From Solirubrobacterales bacterium (GTDB lineage Bacteria; Actinomycetota; Thermoleophilia; Solirubrobacterales; Solirubrobacteraceae), in assembly GCA_013696535.1 (NCBI GenBank), contig JACCYI010000279.1, positions 1 through 21,987 of the forward strand: a stretch of DNA of 21,987 nucleotides, written 5' to 3'. Both the position numbers and the translations under genes were made by a program. Below, piece by piece: positions 13,884 through 21,582 of this stretch (positions within the stretch are counted from its first letter, which is position 1; every line of letters starts with the position of its first letter). A model generated the notes under the pieces. That model was given only the letters and a program-made list of their open reading frames with translations. It was not told where the DNA came from and did no database searches.

Positions 13884-15361
13884 TGAGTGGTCTCGGCGAA
13901 CGATTGGATGGTCACGCGTGCGCCCTGCTCATGGAGGGAGGTCAGTGCCGCGCGGAAGGCCGCGACGAAGCGCTCCTCATCGACGAGGTCGCCGAAGAGC
14001 TCGCGATCCTCGAGAAACGCGTCTGGGTCGGTGCGCTGGCGCGCGGCGCTTTCGGTCAGCCGGTCGCTGAGAGCGTCGACGACCTCGATCGGCTCGCCGT
14101 CCTCGTCGACCCCCTCCGCGTAGCGCGCCCAGGCGGCGACGACGGCTGCGGAGCGTCGGATCTCCCCGCCCGTCTCGAGCTGATGCCGGACGACGGGCAG
14201 CAGAAAGGTCGGCAGGCGGTCTGAGCCGTAGGCGCACAGACGAGCGACCGTGTCGCCGACGTGAGGGTTGGAGAAGCGCTCGATGAGCGTCTGCTTGTAC
14301 TCCTCGAGGTCGATCCCCGACACGGAGGGCAGGGTGGGCGTCGCCTCTTCGTTCATGTAGCCGAGGAGGAATCCGCCGAACAGCGGGTCCTGCGCCGCTT
14401 CATGGACGAGCCGGTAGCCGGAGAGATAGGCGAGGTAGCCGAGCGCCTGGTGGGAGGCGTTGAGCAGTCGCAGCTTCATCAGCTCGTACGGCTCGACATC
14501 TTCGACGACTTGGACGCCGACGGACTCGAGCGCAGGACGCCCCGCGGAGAAGGCGTCTTGGAGCACCCACTGCGTGTAGGGCTCGCAGACCACGGGCCAG
14601 CGGTCCTCGATCCCGTGGCGCTCGCCGAGCTGGGCCCGGTCGTCGTCCGTGGTCACCGAGGTGATGCGATCGACCATGGAAGTCGGGAAACATGCCTCGC
14701 GCTCGATCCACTCGGCGACCTCCGGGTCGCGCAGCCTGGCGAAGGCGATCAGGCGATCCCGAGTGAGATGCCCGTTGCCTGGAAGGTTGTCGCAGGACAT
14801 GACGGTGAAGGGCGCGACGTTGCGCTGTCGCCGGCGGCGCAACGCCTCGGTGATCAGGCCGAATGTCGTCCGGGGCGCCTCGTCGCGGGCGACGTCGTGA
14901 GCAATGTCGGCATCCTCGGGATCCATCGCATAGCCGCCCTCCGTGATGGTGAGTGAGACGATGCGGGTGGCCTCGCAGGCCATTCGCTCGATGACCGCCT
15001 CGGGGCCGTCAGGGGAGAACAGGTACTCGACCAGGGAGCCCACGACGCGGACCTCCTGCGTCCCGTCGCCATGCTTCTCGACCACGGTGTAGAGGCAATC
15101 CTGCGCATCGAGTGCCTCCTTCATCGCCCGATCTCCTGGAAGCAGGCCGACGCCGCAGATCCCCCAGGCCAGGTCACCCGTCTTCTCCATCAGGCGGTCG
15201 AGGTACAGCGCCTGATGTGCGCGGTGGAAGCCGCCCACGCCGACGTGCACGACGCCGACGGTCACACCCCGCCGGTCATAGCCGGGTACGGCTGCCGACG
15301 CGGCAAGCGCCGGCAGCGCCTCGCTCGAGACCGTGGTCACCCTGGTTGTCACCCCCCTCAT
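13880..15361 (-). CDS. Mannitol 2-dehydrogenase family NAD(P)-dependent oxidoreductase
   Basis: The product has 493 residues, full length for this family. It interconverts a polyol and a ketose (for example mannitol and fructose, or arabinitol and xylulose) or acts on hexuronates. The Rossmann start is VGVVHVGVGGFHRAHQALYL (36-55). The active-site set is complete: Asn192 in SCDNLPGNG, FPTSMVDRIT, and Lys296, Asn301 and His304 in MKLRLLNASH, matching the Lys-Asn-His set of Pseudomonas mannitol 2-dehydrogenase. The ATG at 15361 has AGGA directly against it; a GTG at 15352 would have AGGA at a proper 9-base distance and may be the true start. The gene is first after the tandem operator and is coupled to the transporter. 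The exact substrate cannot be fixed from sequence. Confidence 0.93.
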   Translation of the reverse strand: MRGVTTRVTTVSSEALPALAASAAVPGYDRRGVTVGVVHVGVGGFHRAHQALYLDRLMEKTGDLAWGICGVGLLPGDRAMKEALDAQDCLYTVVEKHGDGTQEVRVVGSLVEYLFSPDGPEAVIERMACEATRIVSLTITEGGYAMDPEDADIAHDVARDEAPRTTFGLITEALRRRRQRNVAPFTVMSCDNLPGNGHLTRDRLIAFARLRDPEVAEWIEREACFPTSMVDRITSVTTDDDRAQLGERHGIEDRWPVVCEPYTQWVLQDAFSAGRPALESVGVQVVEDVEPYELMKLRLLNASHQALGYLAYLSGYRLVHEAAQDPLFGGFLLGYMNEEATPTLPSVSGIDLEEYKQTLIERFSNPHVGDTVARLCAYGSDRLPTFLLPVVRHQLETGGEIRRSAAVVAAWARYAEGVDEDGEPIEVVDALSDRLTESAARQRTDPDAFLEDRELFGDLVDEERFVAAFRAALTSLHEQGARVTIQSFAETTQ

Positions 15362-15367
15362 TCCTAG

Positions 15368-15401
15368 CGCTCATATGAGCGTCTCCTCGCTCCTTTGAGA
15401 T
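15368..15401. promoter_or_regulatory. Tandem palindromic operator before the dehydrogenase-transporter genes
   Basis: CGCTCATATGAGCG (15368-15381) is a perfect 14-bp palindrome. A second copy, CGCTCCTTTGAGAT (15388-15401), matches it at 10 of 14 positions and is offset by exactly 20 bp, about two helix turns, so both would face the same side of DNA. The second copy overlaps the candidate -10 (TAATCT, 15403-15398). The likely binder is the SorC-type regulator of the same cluster. Confidence 0.55.
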
Positions 15402-15434
15402 TAGGAGGGTGGACGGTCTGAGTTCCGATGTCAA
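15398..15434 (-). promoter_or_regulatory. Candidate promoter of the dehydrogenase-transporter pair
   Basis: On the minus strand TTGACA (15434-15429) is a perfect -35. TAATCT (15403-15398) is a good -10 but 25 bases away; CACCCT at 17 bases is a weaker -10 at the right distance. Which combination is used is unclear. Confidence 0.35.
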
Positions 15435-16240
15435 GCCGGAGGGCTAAGCGCCTGACACATCGGCTTCCCGTTCGCCTCAAGCCAGTGGGCCGTGCGTTCG
15501 GCGCGCGCGCGGCCGCCGTCGTCCCACAGGCGCCCGAAGGCTGCGTGACCGTCGTCGACCGCGTCCCGGACGACGTCGTAAGCCCAGGCGTGCGCGGATC
15601 GCACCGCCATCGGGATCTTGTCGCGGTCACGCTTCGTGAGGCCGTAGGCGTCGGCGAAGAGCTTCAAGCGACTGAGCGAACGACCTCGCAACGGCTCGGG
15701 CGCGTCACGCTCGTCGCGGAGCGGCGCCCAGAGCCGTACCGCGCAAGCGACCTCCCACACCGCAGAGCCGGGACCGGCGAGATCGAAGTCGATGAGAGCC
15801 ACCGCGCGGCCGGCCGAGAAGACCACGTTGTCCAGGTTCGGGTCGTTGTGACAGAGCAGGCGGCCGCGGAACGCCGGGGGCACCGCACGGGGCCACGCGT
15901 GACCGGACGAGTCAAAGGAGGCGACCGCCTCGTGGTAGCGGCGCAGGAGCTCTGCCACGCTTACCAACGCCTCGTCGCTGAGCGCCCATTCCGGGTACGG
16001 CTCGACCGGCACATCACCGTCGACGTAGGTGAGTATCTCGCGGGCTTGGTCGTCCCGACCCAGGTGGCGGGGCGCCCCGTCGAAGCCCACCCGCTCGAGG
16101 TGGTCGAGCAGGGCCCGGGTGGCGGGGCTCGTGTCGCGCTCGGGGCGCCGAACCGTCGCACCGACGCGGCTGACTCGTCCCTCGTTGGTGGTTCCGCCCT
16201 GCAGGACGATCTCGGTGCCCTTCCGGGGCACGCGGTTCAC
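15431..16240 (-). CDS. APH-fold phosphotransferase (small-molecule kinase)
   Basis: The product has 269 residues of the aminoglycoside phosphotransferase/choline kinase fold. The catalytic loop is LLCHNDPNLDNVVF (His131, catalytic Asp133, Asn138) and the metal-binding loop is ALIDFDLAGPGSAVWEVA (Asp151-Asp153). The N-lobe is short (VSRVGATVRRP). The start is the GTG at 16240, which overlaps the regulator stop as GTGA; the frame is open further upstream but is out-of-frame regulator sequence. Family members phosphorylate antibiotics, choline, homoserine, fructosamine or methylthioribose. In a regulator-dehydrogenase-transporter cluster with no FGGY or PfkB kinase, a sugar or polyol kinase role is the natural inference, though a resistance-type role cannot be excluded. 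Confidence 0.85.
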   Translation of the reverse strand: MNRVPRKGTEIVLQGGTTNEGRVSRVGATVRRPERDTSPATRALLDHLERVGFDGAPRHLGRDDQAREILTYVDGDVPVEPYPEWALSDEALVSVAELLRRYHEAVASFDSSGHAWPRAVPPAFRGRLLCHNDPNLDNVVFSAGRAVALIDFDLAGPGSAVWEVACAVRLWAPLRDERDAPEPLRGRSLSRLKLFADAYGLTKRDRDKIPMAVRSAHAWAYDVVRDAVDDGHAAFGRLWDDGGRARAERTAHWLEANGKPMCQALSPPA

Positions 16241-17187
16241 AACGCCAGGAGCGCTCGGGCCAGCGCGCCGTGGGTGACGACGCTCTTGAGGAAGCCACCC
16301 CGGAGAGCGGCCCGGACGGCTTGCGCCTTCTCGGAGCCATAGACGAGGCCGATGACGTCGTCCACAGCCCGCAAGTGCTGAGCATCGATGCCGATGAGGC
16401 GATCGGTCAGCGAGGTGGTCACGGGTTGCCCTTCGGCATCGAGCTGTATGCCGCCGAGCTCGGCTCGAACGCCGAGCTCGTACGCCTCGCGCCGCTCGAG
16501 TTCGGTGAGCGCGTCCGCCACCGTCGAGAGGCCAGCTCGCCAGGCACCCACCCCGACCACCGCCTTGGTGACCTGTTGCGACATCTCCAGTGCCCGGGCA
16601 ATTTCGGGCTGGGTGCGCATCGCCCGGGCGGTCGCCGCGTTGGGGACGATCATGGGCGCGTAGAAGTAGTGGGCCTGCCCGCCGGAGAGCTGCGCGACAT
16701 CGCGCACCAGTTCCACGGAGCTCTCCTCGACATCCGGACGGAAGAGTGCGCCCGTGAGCTGGACCACCGTGCACGGGGCGAGCTGTGCGAGCGAGGTGCG
16801 CATCGCCATGAGAGATCGGGCCCAGACCAGCCCCAGAACGTCATCGTCAGCGACGATCTCGGTGAGCAGGTTCGCCGCGGCGCGGCCAACGCCCGCCCGC
16901 AACAGCTCGTCGTCGTCCTCGGGACCGTCGACGACCACGCAATGGCGCAGGCCGTACGCCGCCTGGAGGCGCAGCGACAGGTCGAGGTCGAGCCCGGCGT
17001 GGCAGTCGAATTCGATTCGCACGAGACCGCTGGAGCGCGCTTGCTCGAGCAATCGGGCTACCTTGAACCGACTGAGACCGAGCTCCGAAGCGATGTCGCG
17101 CTTGCTCGCGCCATCAAGGTAGTGCCGGCGAGCAACGGTGGCGGTGAGCAGCAGCGCGGCAGGCCCGGCGGTGTTCTCCTGAGCCAT
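16237..17187 (-). CDS. SorC-family sugar-responsive transcriptional regulator
   Basis: The product has 316 residues. A helix-turn-helix lies at about 28-49 (ASKRDIASELGLSRFKVARL), followed by GLVRIEF and a sugar-phosphate-binding domain of the SorC/DeoR-regulator type: LRHCVVVDGPE, VLGLVWARSLMAM, VVQLTGALFRPD, VVGVGAW and the end block DDVIGLVYGSEKAQAVRAAL. Members are tetramers released or activated by phosphorylated sugars, which fits a kinase gene immediately downstream. I chose the ATG at 17187 because the conserved domain starts soon after; a frame 15 codons longer exists. On its upstream side a dyad CTCA-ATGC-TGAG (17228-17239) resembles the operator half-sites near 15370 and could serve autoregulation, though its spacing differs. 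Confidence 0.9.
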   Translation of the reverse strand: MAQENTAGPAALLLTATVARRHYLDGASKRDIASELGLSRFKVARLLEQARSSGLVRIEFDCHAGLDLDLSLRLQAAYGLRHCVVVDGPEDDDELLRAGVGRAAANLLTEIVADDDVLGLVWARSLMAMRTSLAQLAPCTVVQLTGALFRPDVEESSVELVRDVAQLSGGQAHYFYAPMIVPNAATARAMRTQPEIARALEMSQQVTKAVVGVGAWRAGLSTVADALTELERREAYELGVRAELGGIQLDAEGQPVTTSLTDRLIGIDAQHLRAVDDVIGLVYGSEKAQAVRAALRGGFLKSVVTHGALARALLAL

Positions 17188-20101
17188 GGCCGGATCGTCG
17201 CACAGGCTCGTCCACTTCCGCACGCGACTCAATGCTGAGGGATCCGACGTCGGGGTCGATAACCGAGGTGTGCGATTTCTCGTATTGAGCGGCGCTCAGC
17301 ATGCCTGGTCGCTGGGTGCGGGTTGCCGGCGCCTCGTCAGCCTGCTGTTCGCGTTGCTGTTGATCGGGGCGGCGGTGCACGCCCTCTTGACGTTGAGTGG
17401 CCTCGCCACGACGTCGGCGACGATGGTCCAGACCGCGAATCTTGTCTACGTACTGGTAGGCGTCGTGGCGGCCGTACTTACGGGCCTGCGCGCGCATCAC
17501 GTCGAGACGGAAGGAGCGGCTTGGTGGTGCCTGACCGGGTCTCTCTTACTTCTCTCGCTCGGGAACGTGCTCGGGTATGCGCTGTATCTCGGCCCGGGTG
17601 AGCCACCGTATCCGTCCTGGTCTGATCTACCGTGGACCGCCTACTTCCTGCCCACCTACGTCGGCATCGCGCTGTTGATCCGCGCGCGCCTCCGTGACAT
17701 GCCGCGGGCGGTTGCGCTCGACGGGCTCGTGAGCGGCCTAGGTCTGGCGACGCTGGTCGCCGGTCTGCTGCTGGGTCCGATCCTCGTCGAGACTCAGGGC
17801 GCGCCGCTCACCGTCATAGTCAACGTCGCGTACCCCGTCGGGGACTTGATGTTGCTCGCGCTGTGCGTCGCGACCCTGGCCCTGACCGGCGGCTACCCCG
17901 GCCGGGCGTGGGTCGTGCTCATCGCTGGATTGAGCGCGAACGCAGTAGCCGACACCTCCTACTTGTTCCTCGCCGCGACGGGGTCCTATACCAACGGTGG
18001 GCCGCTTGACCTGCTGTGGACGGTGGCCATGGGCAGCATCGCGCTAGCTGCCTGGCAGACCCCGCGGCCTCCCGCCGCGCACATCCCGGGGCGCGGGGAG
18101 CACGTGCTTCCCGCCCTGTTCACCATCTCGGCAATCGCCCTTCTCGCCTACGGAGCAGTGACGTCGGAGATGCCCGTCGTGGCGGTCGGCCTCGCGATCG
18201 CCACGGTCCTGGTCGCCGCCATGCGAGTGGCGCTTGTGGTGCGTGACGTACAGAACCTCTATGAGAGCCGGCGTCTGGCGGAATCGGACGAGCTCACCGG
18301 CTTGCTCAACCGTCGCGGCCTGTCGTTGCGCCTGGAAGCCGCCTTGAAGGACGTGCACGACGAGTCGGCGGTCCTGTCGCTGCTGCTGCTCGACCTCAAC
18401 CGCTTCAAGGAGGTCAACGACACCCTCGGCCATCACGCGGGCGATCAGCTGCTCGTAGAGGTCGCCCACCGGCTCCGGAGCTGCCTACCGCACACGACCT
18501 TGGCGCGACTCGGCGGCGACGAATTCGTCGCCCTGCTGTCTTGCGGCCCGCACGCGGCCCTCATCGAGGCCGGGCGCCTGCGAGCGGCGCTCGATCGCCC
18601 GGTCGAACTCGACGGAATCACCACGCACACCCAGGTCAGCATGGGAATCGCGTGTAGCCCCGAGCACGGCATCCGCCGCGGCGATCTGCTCCGTCACGCC
18701 GACGTCGCGATGTACCGTGCCAAGCAACGCGGTACCGGTGTCGAGCTCTACGCCGCCGACGGAGATGGCAACTCCCGCCAGCGACTCGCACTGGTGGCTG
18801 AGATACGCCCGGCACTCGCAGATTCCAACCAGGTACAGCTGCACTACCAGCCGCAAGTCGATCTGGACTCAGGACAAGTCAAGTGCGTAGAGGCGCTCGT
18901 GCGCTGGCAACATCCCGAGCACGGGCTCCTGATGCCCGACCAGTTTCTCGAACTGGCCGAGCAGCACGCGTTGATGCACGACCTCACGCTCGCCGTCATC
19001 GATCGCGCCCTGCGCCAGCAACGTGCATGGCGGCGAACCGGGATCGAACTCAAAGTGGCCGTCAACGTCTCCGCCGCCGACCTCCTCGACGCCGACTTCC
19101 CCGGCCAAGTCGCCGCTCAGCTACAAGCCCATGGAACCTCAGCGAACACCCTGCAACTCGAGCTCACCGAAAGCACGGTGATGCGTGAACCGGGACGAGT
19201 ACTCGACACCCTCGCGCAGCTCAGCGAACTGAGCGTCGCACTCTCCCTCGACGACTTCGGCACGGGCTACAGCTCGCTGGCGCTCCTCAAGCGGCTCCCG
19301 GTCCAAGAGCTCAAGATCGACCGATCCTTCGTCATGGACCTGCTCTCAGACCGCGACGACGCCGTCATCGTCCGCTCCACCGTCGAGCTCGGCCGCTCGC
19401 TCGGACTGCGCGTCGTGGCCGAAGGAGTCGAAACCCTCGAGCACCTCGAGCGCCTACGCTACTTCGGCTGCCACCTCGCGCAGGGATACCTGATCAGCCG
19501 GCCGCTTCCAGCCGTCCACGTCGCAGCTTGGCTTCACGACCACCAGACCAGTGCCTTCGCAAAGCAGCCGCGACCAGGCGGCAGCGTCACGGCGCCCACG
19601 AACGCTGCTCGCGTGCTCGAGCCGTTGCTCGAAGTGGCCGGCATCATCACCGACGGCGCCTCGATGCCCAGCATCTTCAAAGCCCTCGGCCAACGGCTTC
19701 AAGCGCTCGTACCGCACGACGACCTCGTCGTCTACGGCCTCGACCCGATCGACGACATGCTGTCCGCTGTGCACGCCGACAGACACTGGGTTACTGAAAC
19801 CAGCCGCGAACGCTTTCCCGCCACCGAAGGCATCACCGGCGCCGTACTCCAGGAGGGCCGCATGCGCAATATCGCGCGCTCCGATCTCGACCCCAACTCA
19901 GTCCGAGTACAAGGCACCGAAGAAGAAGCTGAAGCGCTCGTCAGCTGCCCAATGGCCGCACACGGTCAACCACTCGGCGTATTCAACGTCTACCGATCAG
20001 GCAGCTGGGTGCCTTTCAGTGCAGAGGAGGCCGCCACCATCGAGCGCTTCGCCGCCGTCGCCTCCCTCGCCCTGCGCCGCAACACACACCCCCATCACTG
20101 A
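17186..20101 (+). CDS. Membrane-anchored GGDEF-EAL-GAF cyclic-di-GMP protein
   Basis: The product has up to 971 residues: eight or nine N-terminal membrane helices (about 48-350), a GGDEF diguanylate cyclase domain (365-525, GGDEF at 443-447), an EAL phosphodiesterase domain (537-785) and a C-terminal GAF domain (about 805-965). The cyclase signature is intact but the upstream RxxD inhibitory site is absent. The EAL set is complete: EALVRW (569), NVS (Asn627), ELTES (Glu662), DDFGTG (689-690), KIDRSF (Lys710), EGVET (Glu747) and AQGY (Gln766). Both activities are thus possible. The GAF domain behind EAL is an uncommon position. The first ATG overlaps the start codon of the divergent regulator; a later start near 17260-17300, just before the first helix, is quite possible. 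Confidence 0.93.
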   Translation: MAGSSHRLVHFRTRLNAEGSDVGVDNRGVRFLVLSGAQHAWSLGAGCRRLVSLLFALLLIGAAVHALLTLSGLATTSATMVQTANLVYVLVGVVAAVLTGLRAHHVETEGAAWWCLTGSLLLLSLGNVLGYALYLGPGEPPYPSWSDLPWTAYFLPTYVGIALLIRARLRDMPRAVALDGLVSGLGLATLVAGLLLGPILVETQGAPLTVIVNVAYPVGDLMLLALCVATLALTGGYPGRAWVVLIAGLSANAVADTSYLFLAATGSYTNGGPLDLLWTVAMGSIALAAWQTPRPPAAHIPGRGEHVLPALFTISAIALLAYGAVTSEMPVVAVGLAIATVLVAAMRVALVVRDVQNLYESRRLAESDELTGLLNRRGLSLRLEAALKDVHDESAVLSLLLLDLNRFKEVNDTLGHHAGDQLLVEVAHRLRSCLPHTTLARLGGDEFVALLSCGPHAALIEAGRLRAALDRPVELDGITTHTQVSMGIACSPEHGIRRGDLLRHADVAMYRAKQRGTGVELYAADGDGNSRQRLALVAEIRPALADSNQVQLHYQPQVDLDSGQVKCVEALVRWQHPEHGLLMPDQFLELAEQHALMHDLTLAVIDRALRQQRAWRRTGIELKVAVNVSAADLLDADFPGQVAAQLQAHGTSANTLQLELTESTVMREPGRVLDTLAQLSELSVALSLDDFGTGYSSLALLKRLPVQELKIDRSFVMDLLSDRDDAVIVRSTVELGRSLGLRVVAEGVETLEHLERLRYFGCHLAQGYLISRPLPAVHVAAWLHDHQTSAFAKQPRPGGSVTAPTNAARVLEPLLEVAGIITDGASMPSIFKALGQRLQALVPHDDLVVYGLDPIDDMLSAVHADRHWVTETSRERFPATEGITGAVLQEGRMRNIARSDLDPNSVRVQGTEEEAEALVSCPMAAHGQPLGVFNVYRSGSWVPFSAEEAATIERFAAVASLALRRNTHPHH

Positions 20102-20154
20102 AACGTCGCGGTCTGGTCCAGGCTTGTTGGAGCTCAGCCGTGCCTCAGGCGACA

Positions 20155-20194
20155 GGCGCCGGGCGCCGGAGGAACGCGGCTGGCATGCCAGCCG
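20155..20194. terminator. GC-rich palindromes, probable bidirectional terminator
   Basis: GGCGCC-G-GGCGCC (20155-20167) is followed by CGGCTGGCATGCCAGCCG (20177-20194), a perfect 18-bp palindrome able to fold into a 7-bp stem with a CATG loop. Both lie between the stop of the GGDEF-EAL gene and the end of a converging minus-strand remnant. No T tract is present. Confidence 0.55.
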
Positions 20195-20224
20195 TCGACG
20201 CGAGGGCCTATGAGGTCGGGGCGG

Positions 20225-20576
20225 CTAGCCGCCGAAGCTGACAGCGGTGTCGTGGACCGCATCGGCGAAGGCGACCACCGCCTCCTGCGGATCGGCGGCA
20301 GTGCGAACCGCCTCCCATGGGAAGACGACGAGCCCGGCGTCGGGTAGCCACATCGCGCCCGGGCCGAAGTCGACGGTCTCCAAGCCGTCCGGCGCCGGCG
20401 AGATGTAGGCGTACACGGCGGCTTGCGGGGAATTCGGGGGATCCGAGCGCGAAGCCCAGGGCGACGACTTCGGCGGTCATGCCGTTCTGCACCATGCTCA
20501 CTGCGCCCATGAAATGCCCCTCGCAAACTTCGACGTGCTCGTGCAACTCAAGCTGGCCGGCGGCCTCGAAGACCAC
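20225..20576 (-). pseudogene. DUF5996-like remnant, frameshifted
   Basis: The last 63 codons (from 20416) read VYAYISPAPDGL, FGPGAMWLPDAGLVV and FPWEAVRTAADPQEAVVAF, which resembles the C-terminal end of DUF5996-type proteins (their F/VYAY.PEP and LPYEAVRTA.DP blocks). Upstream, the plausible protein frame is a different one (MVFEAAGQLELHEHVEVCEG, then GMTAEVVALGFALGS). The two join near 20440-20450 only if a base is gained or two are lost. The usual N-terminal two thirds of the family are missing. I therefore read it as a decayed gene. The family name is from memory and moderate in confidence. Confidence 0.45.
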
Positions 20577-20914
20577 GGACTTGTGTCACGTGAGCGCTAC
20601 GAAGCCGACGCTAGGCACCGTGCCTGCCTCATACACACCGGATGGGACACCCTCAGCCGGGCTGCCGACCATGTCATCGACGTGCGGCGCCTCTTCTTGG
20701 ACCCCTCGACCCGGCCCGGCGCGAAGCACTCGGTGAAGTCTGTGCCAACATCGAACGACGGCTGCGATTCGAAGCGCCCGCCGTCCCTCGGTCCGCGACA
20801 TCGCCCCGAACAGCCGACAAATCCTGCACCGCCCGCTCACGTCTGCCACGCGTGACACATCCGCGCTCGATGGATGACCCCAGCTGCAATGGACGGGCAC
20901 CTGCATAAGGGACG
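20577..20914. other. Stretch with only broken coding traces
   Basis: No intact gene is seen. On the plus strand a frame open from 20514 contains RACLIHTGWD (about 20612-20645), a string reminiscent of cyclase/kynurenine-formamidase proteins, without the rest of that fold. Another plus frame has LDPARREALGEVCANIERRL (about 20701-20760), which looks protein-like but which I cannot assign. These are best read as fragments. Confidence 0.35.
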
Positions 20915-21253
20915 GTGCCTGACGCACTTCGAGTGGCATGGGCCCTTGCGCGAGTCGACCCGGTCGGATTTCGCTCCCTGCTGCGGCTCGTCGAACGCGG
21001 CGCCCGCGTCAAGGCGACTGGCTTCGGCCGGGTCGACTTCGATGTGCCCGTCACGCTGAAAGCCATCGCCGAGGTGAACCCCGATGCGCTCATGTTCGGC
21101 ACCGATCCGCCGTCCACCCGCTCACCGCGGCCCTTCGCGCGGTCGGACATCGACGTACTTCGCAACGCGCTCGATCCCGTCCACGCCCGACGGGCATTGC
21201 ATGACAATGCCTCGGCTTGGTACCGCCGGCCTGAGAGGAGCCCAAGCCCGTGA
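20915..21253 (+). pseudogene. C-terminal fragment of a TIM-barrel amidohydrolase
   Basis: About 110 codons read LLRLVERGARVKATGFGRVD, then LMFGTDPPSTRSPRPF, SDIDVLRNAL and ARRALHDNASAWYR. This is the end of an amidohydrolase-2 type metal-dependent hydrolase, including the conserved Asp in FGTD. A TAA stop lies 6 bases before the GTG at 20915 and the N-terminal two thirds, with the metal-binding HxH motif, are absent from every frame upstream. The piece therefore cannot be an active enzyme. It ends CCGTGA, overlapping the next fragment's GTG as in an operon. Confidence 0.6.
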
Positions 21254-21315
21254 GCCAGCCCGACGCGCTCTACGACATACCTCGACGACAAGTTCGAGGA
21301 CCTCGCCTTGACTGA
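21250..21315 (+). pseudogene. 5' fragment of the gene following the amidohydrolase
   Basis: GTG at 21250 overlaps the amidohydrolase stop as GTGA and reads VSQPDALYD, then loses sense and stops at 21315. The next frame continues with YLDDKFEDLALTDVSD, so a one-base change near 21277 would join them. Only some 25 codons survive. Family unknown. Confidence 0.35.
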
Positions 21316-21329
21316 CGTCAGCGATAGCG

Positions 21330-21413
21330 CTACTCGAAGAAATCGAACAGGCTGATCGCCCACTGGCCGCGCGCCTCGCGGAACCGCTTGCAGATCTCGC
21401 CGGGGGGAGCCTC
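21330..21413 (-). pseudogene. C-terminal fragment of an unidentified minus-strand gene
   Basis: A 27-codon stretch between two stops reads GEICKRFREARGQWAISLFD and ends in FFE. Its strong protein character and position just before a stop suggest the natural C-terminus of a lost gene. I cannot name the family. Confidence 0.35.
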
Positions 21414-21582
21414 TCAGGGACCGTCCCACGGAGGCGCAACCCGAGCCGGCTCATCGCCGCAGCTGCGTCAGCGCTCGAATCCGTCCCCGGGAAGCGTTGT
21501 CGTGTATCAGCCTGACGGCTCGGCGCTCTGTCCAGGTGCCATCGCCCGCCGACCCGGCGGCACCGACCCAAGGAGCACCGCT

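Noticed and set aside
12489..13886. A 465-codon plus-strand frame across the MFS transporter
   Set aside because: It is antisense to the transporter; its product is an Asp/Arg/His-rich chain, typical of shadow frames in GC-rich genes.
15431..16240. Aminoglycoside resistance gene
   Set aside because: The fold is right, but no resistance-specific motif is recognised and the gene is coupled to a sugar-type regulator, so a resistance label is not supported.
16241..16774. N-terminal extension of the APH-fold kinase frame
   Set aside because: It is an out-of-frame reading of the SorC gene on the same strand; the GTGA overlap at 16237-16240 gives a natural start.
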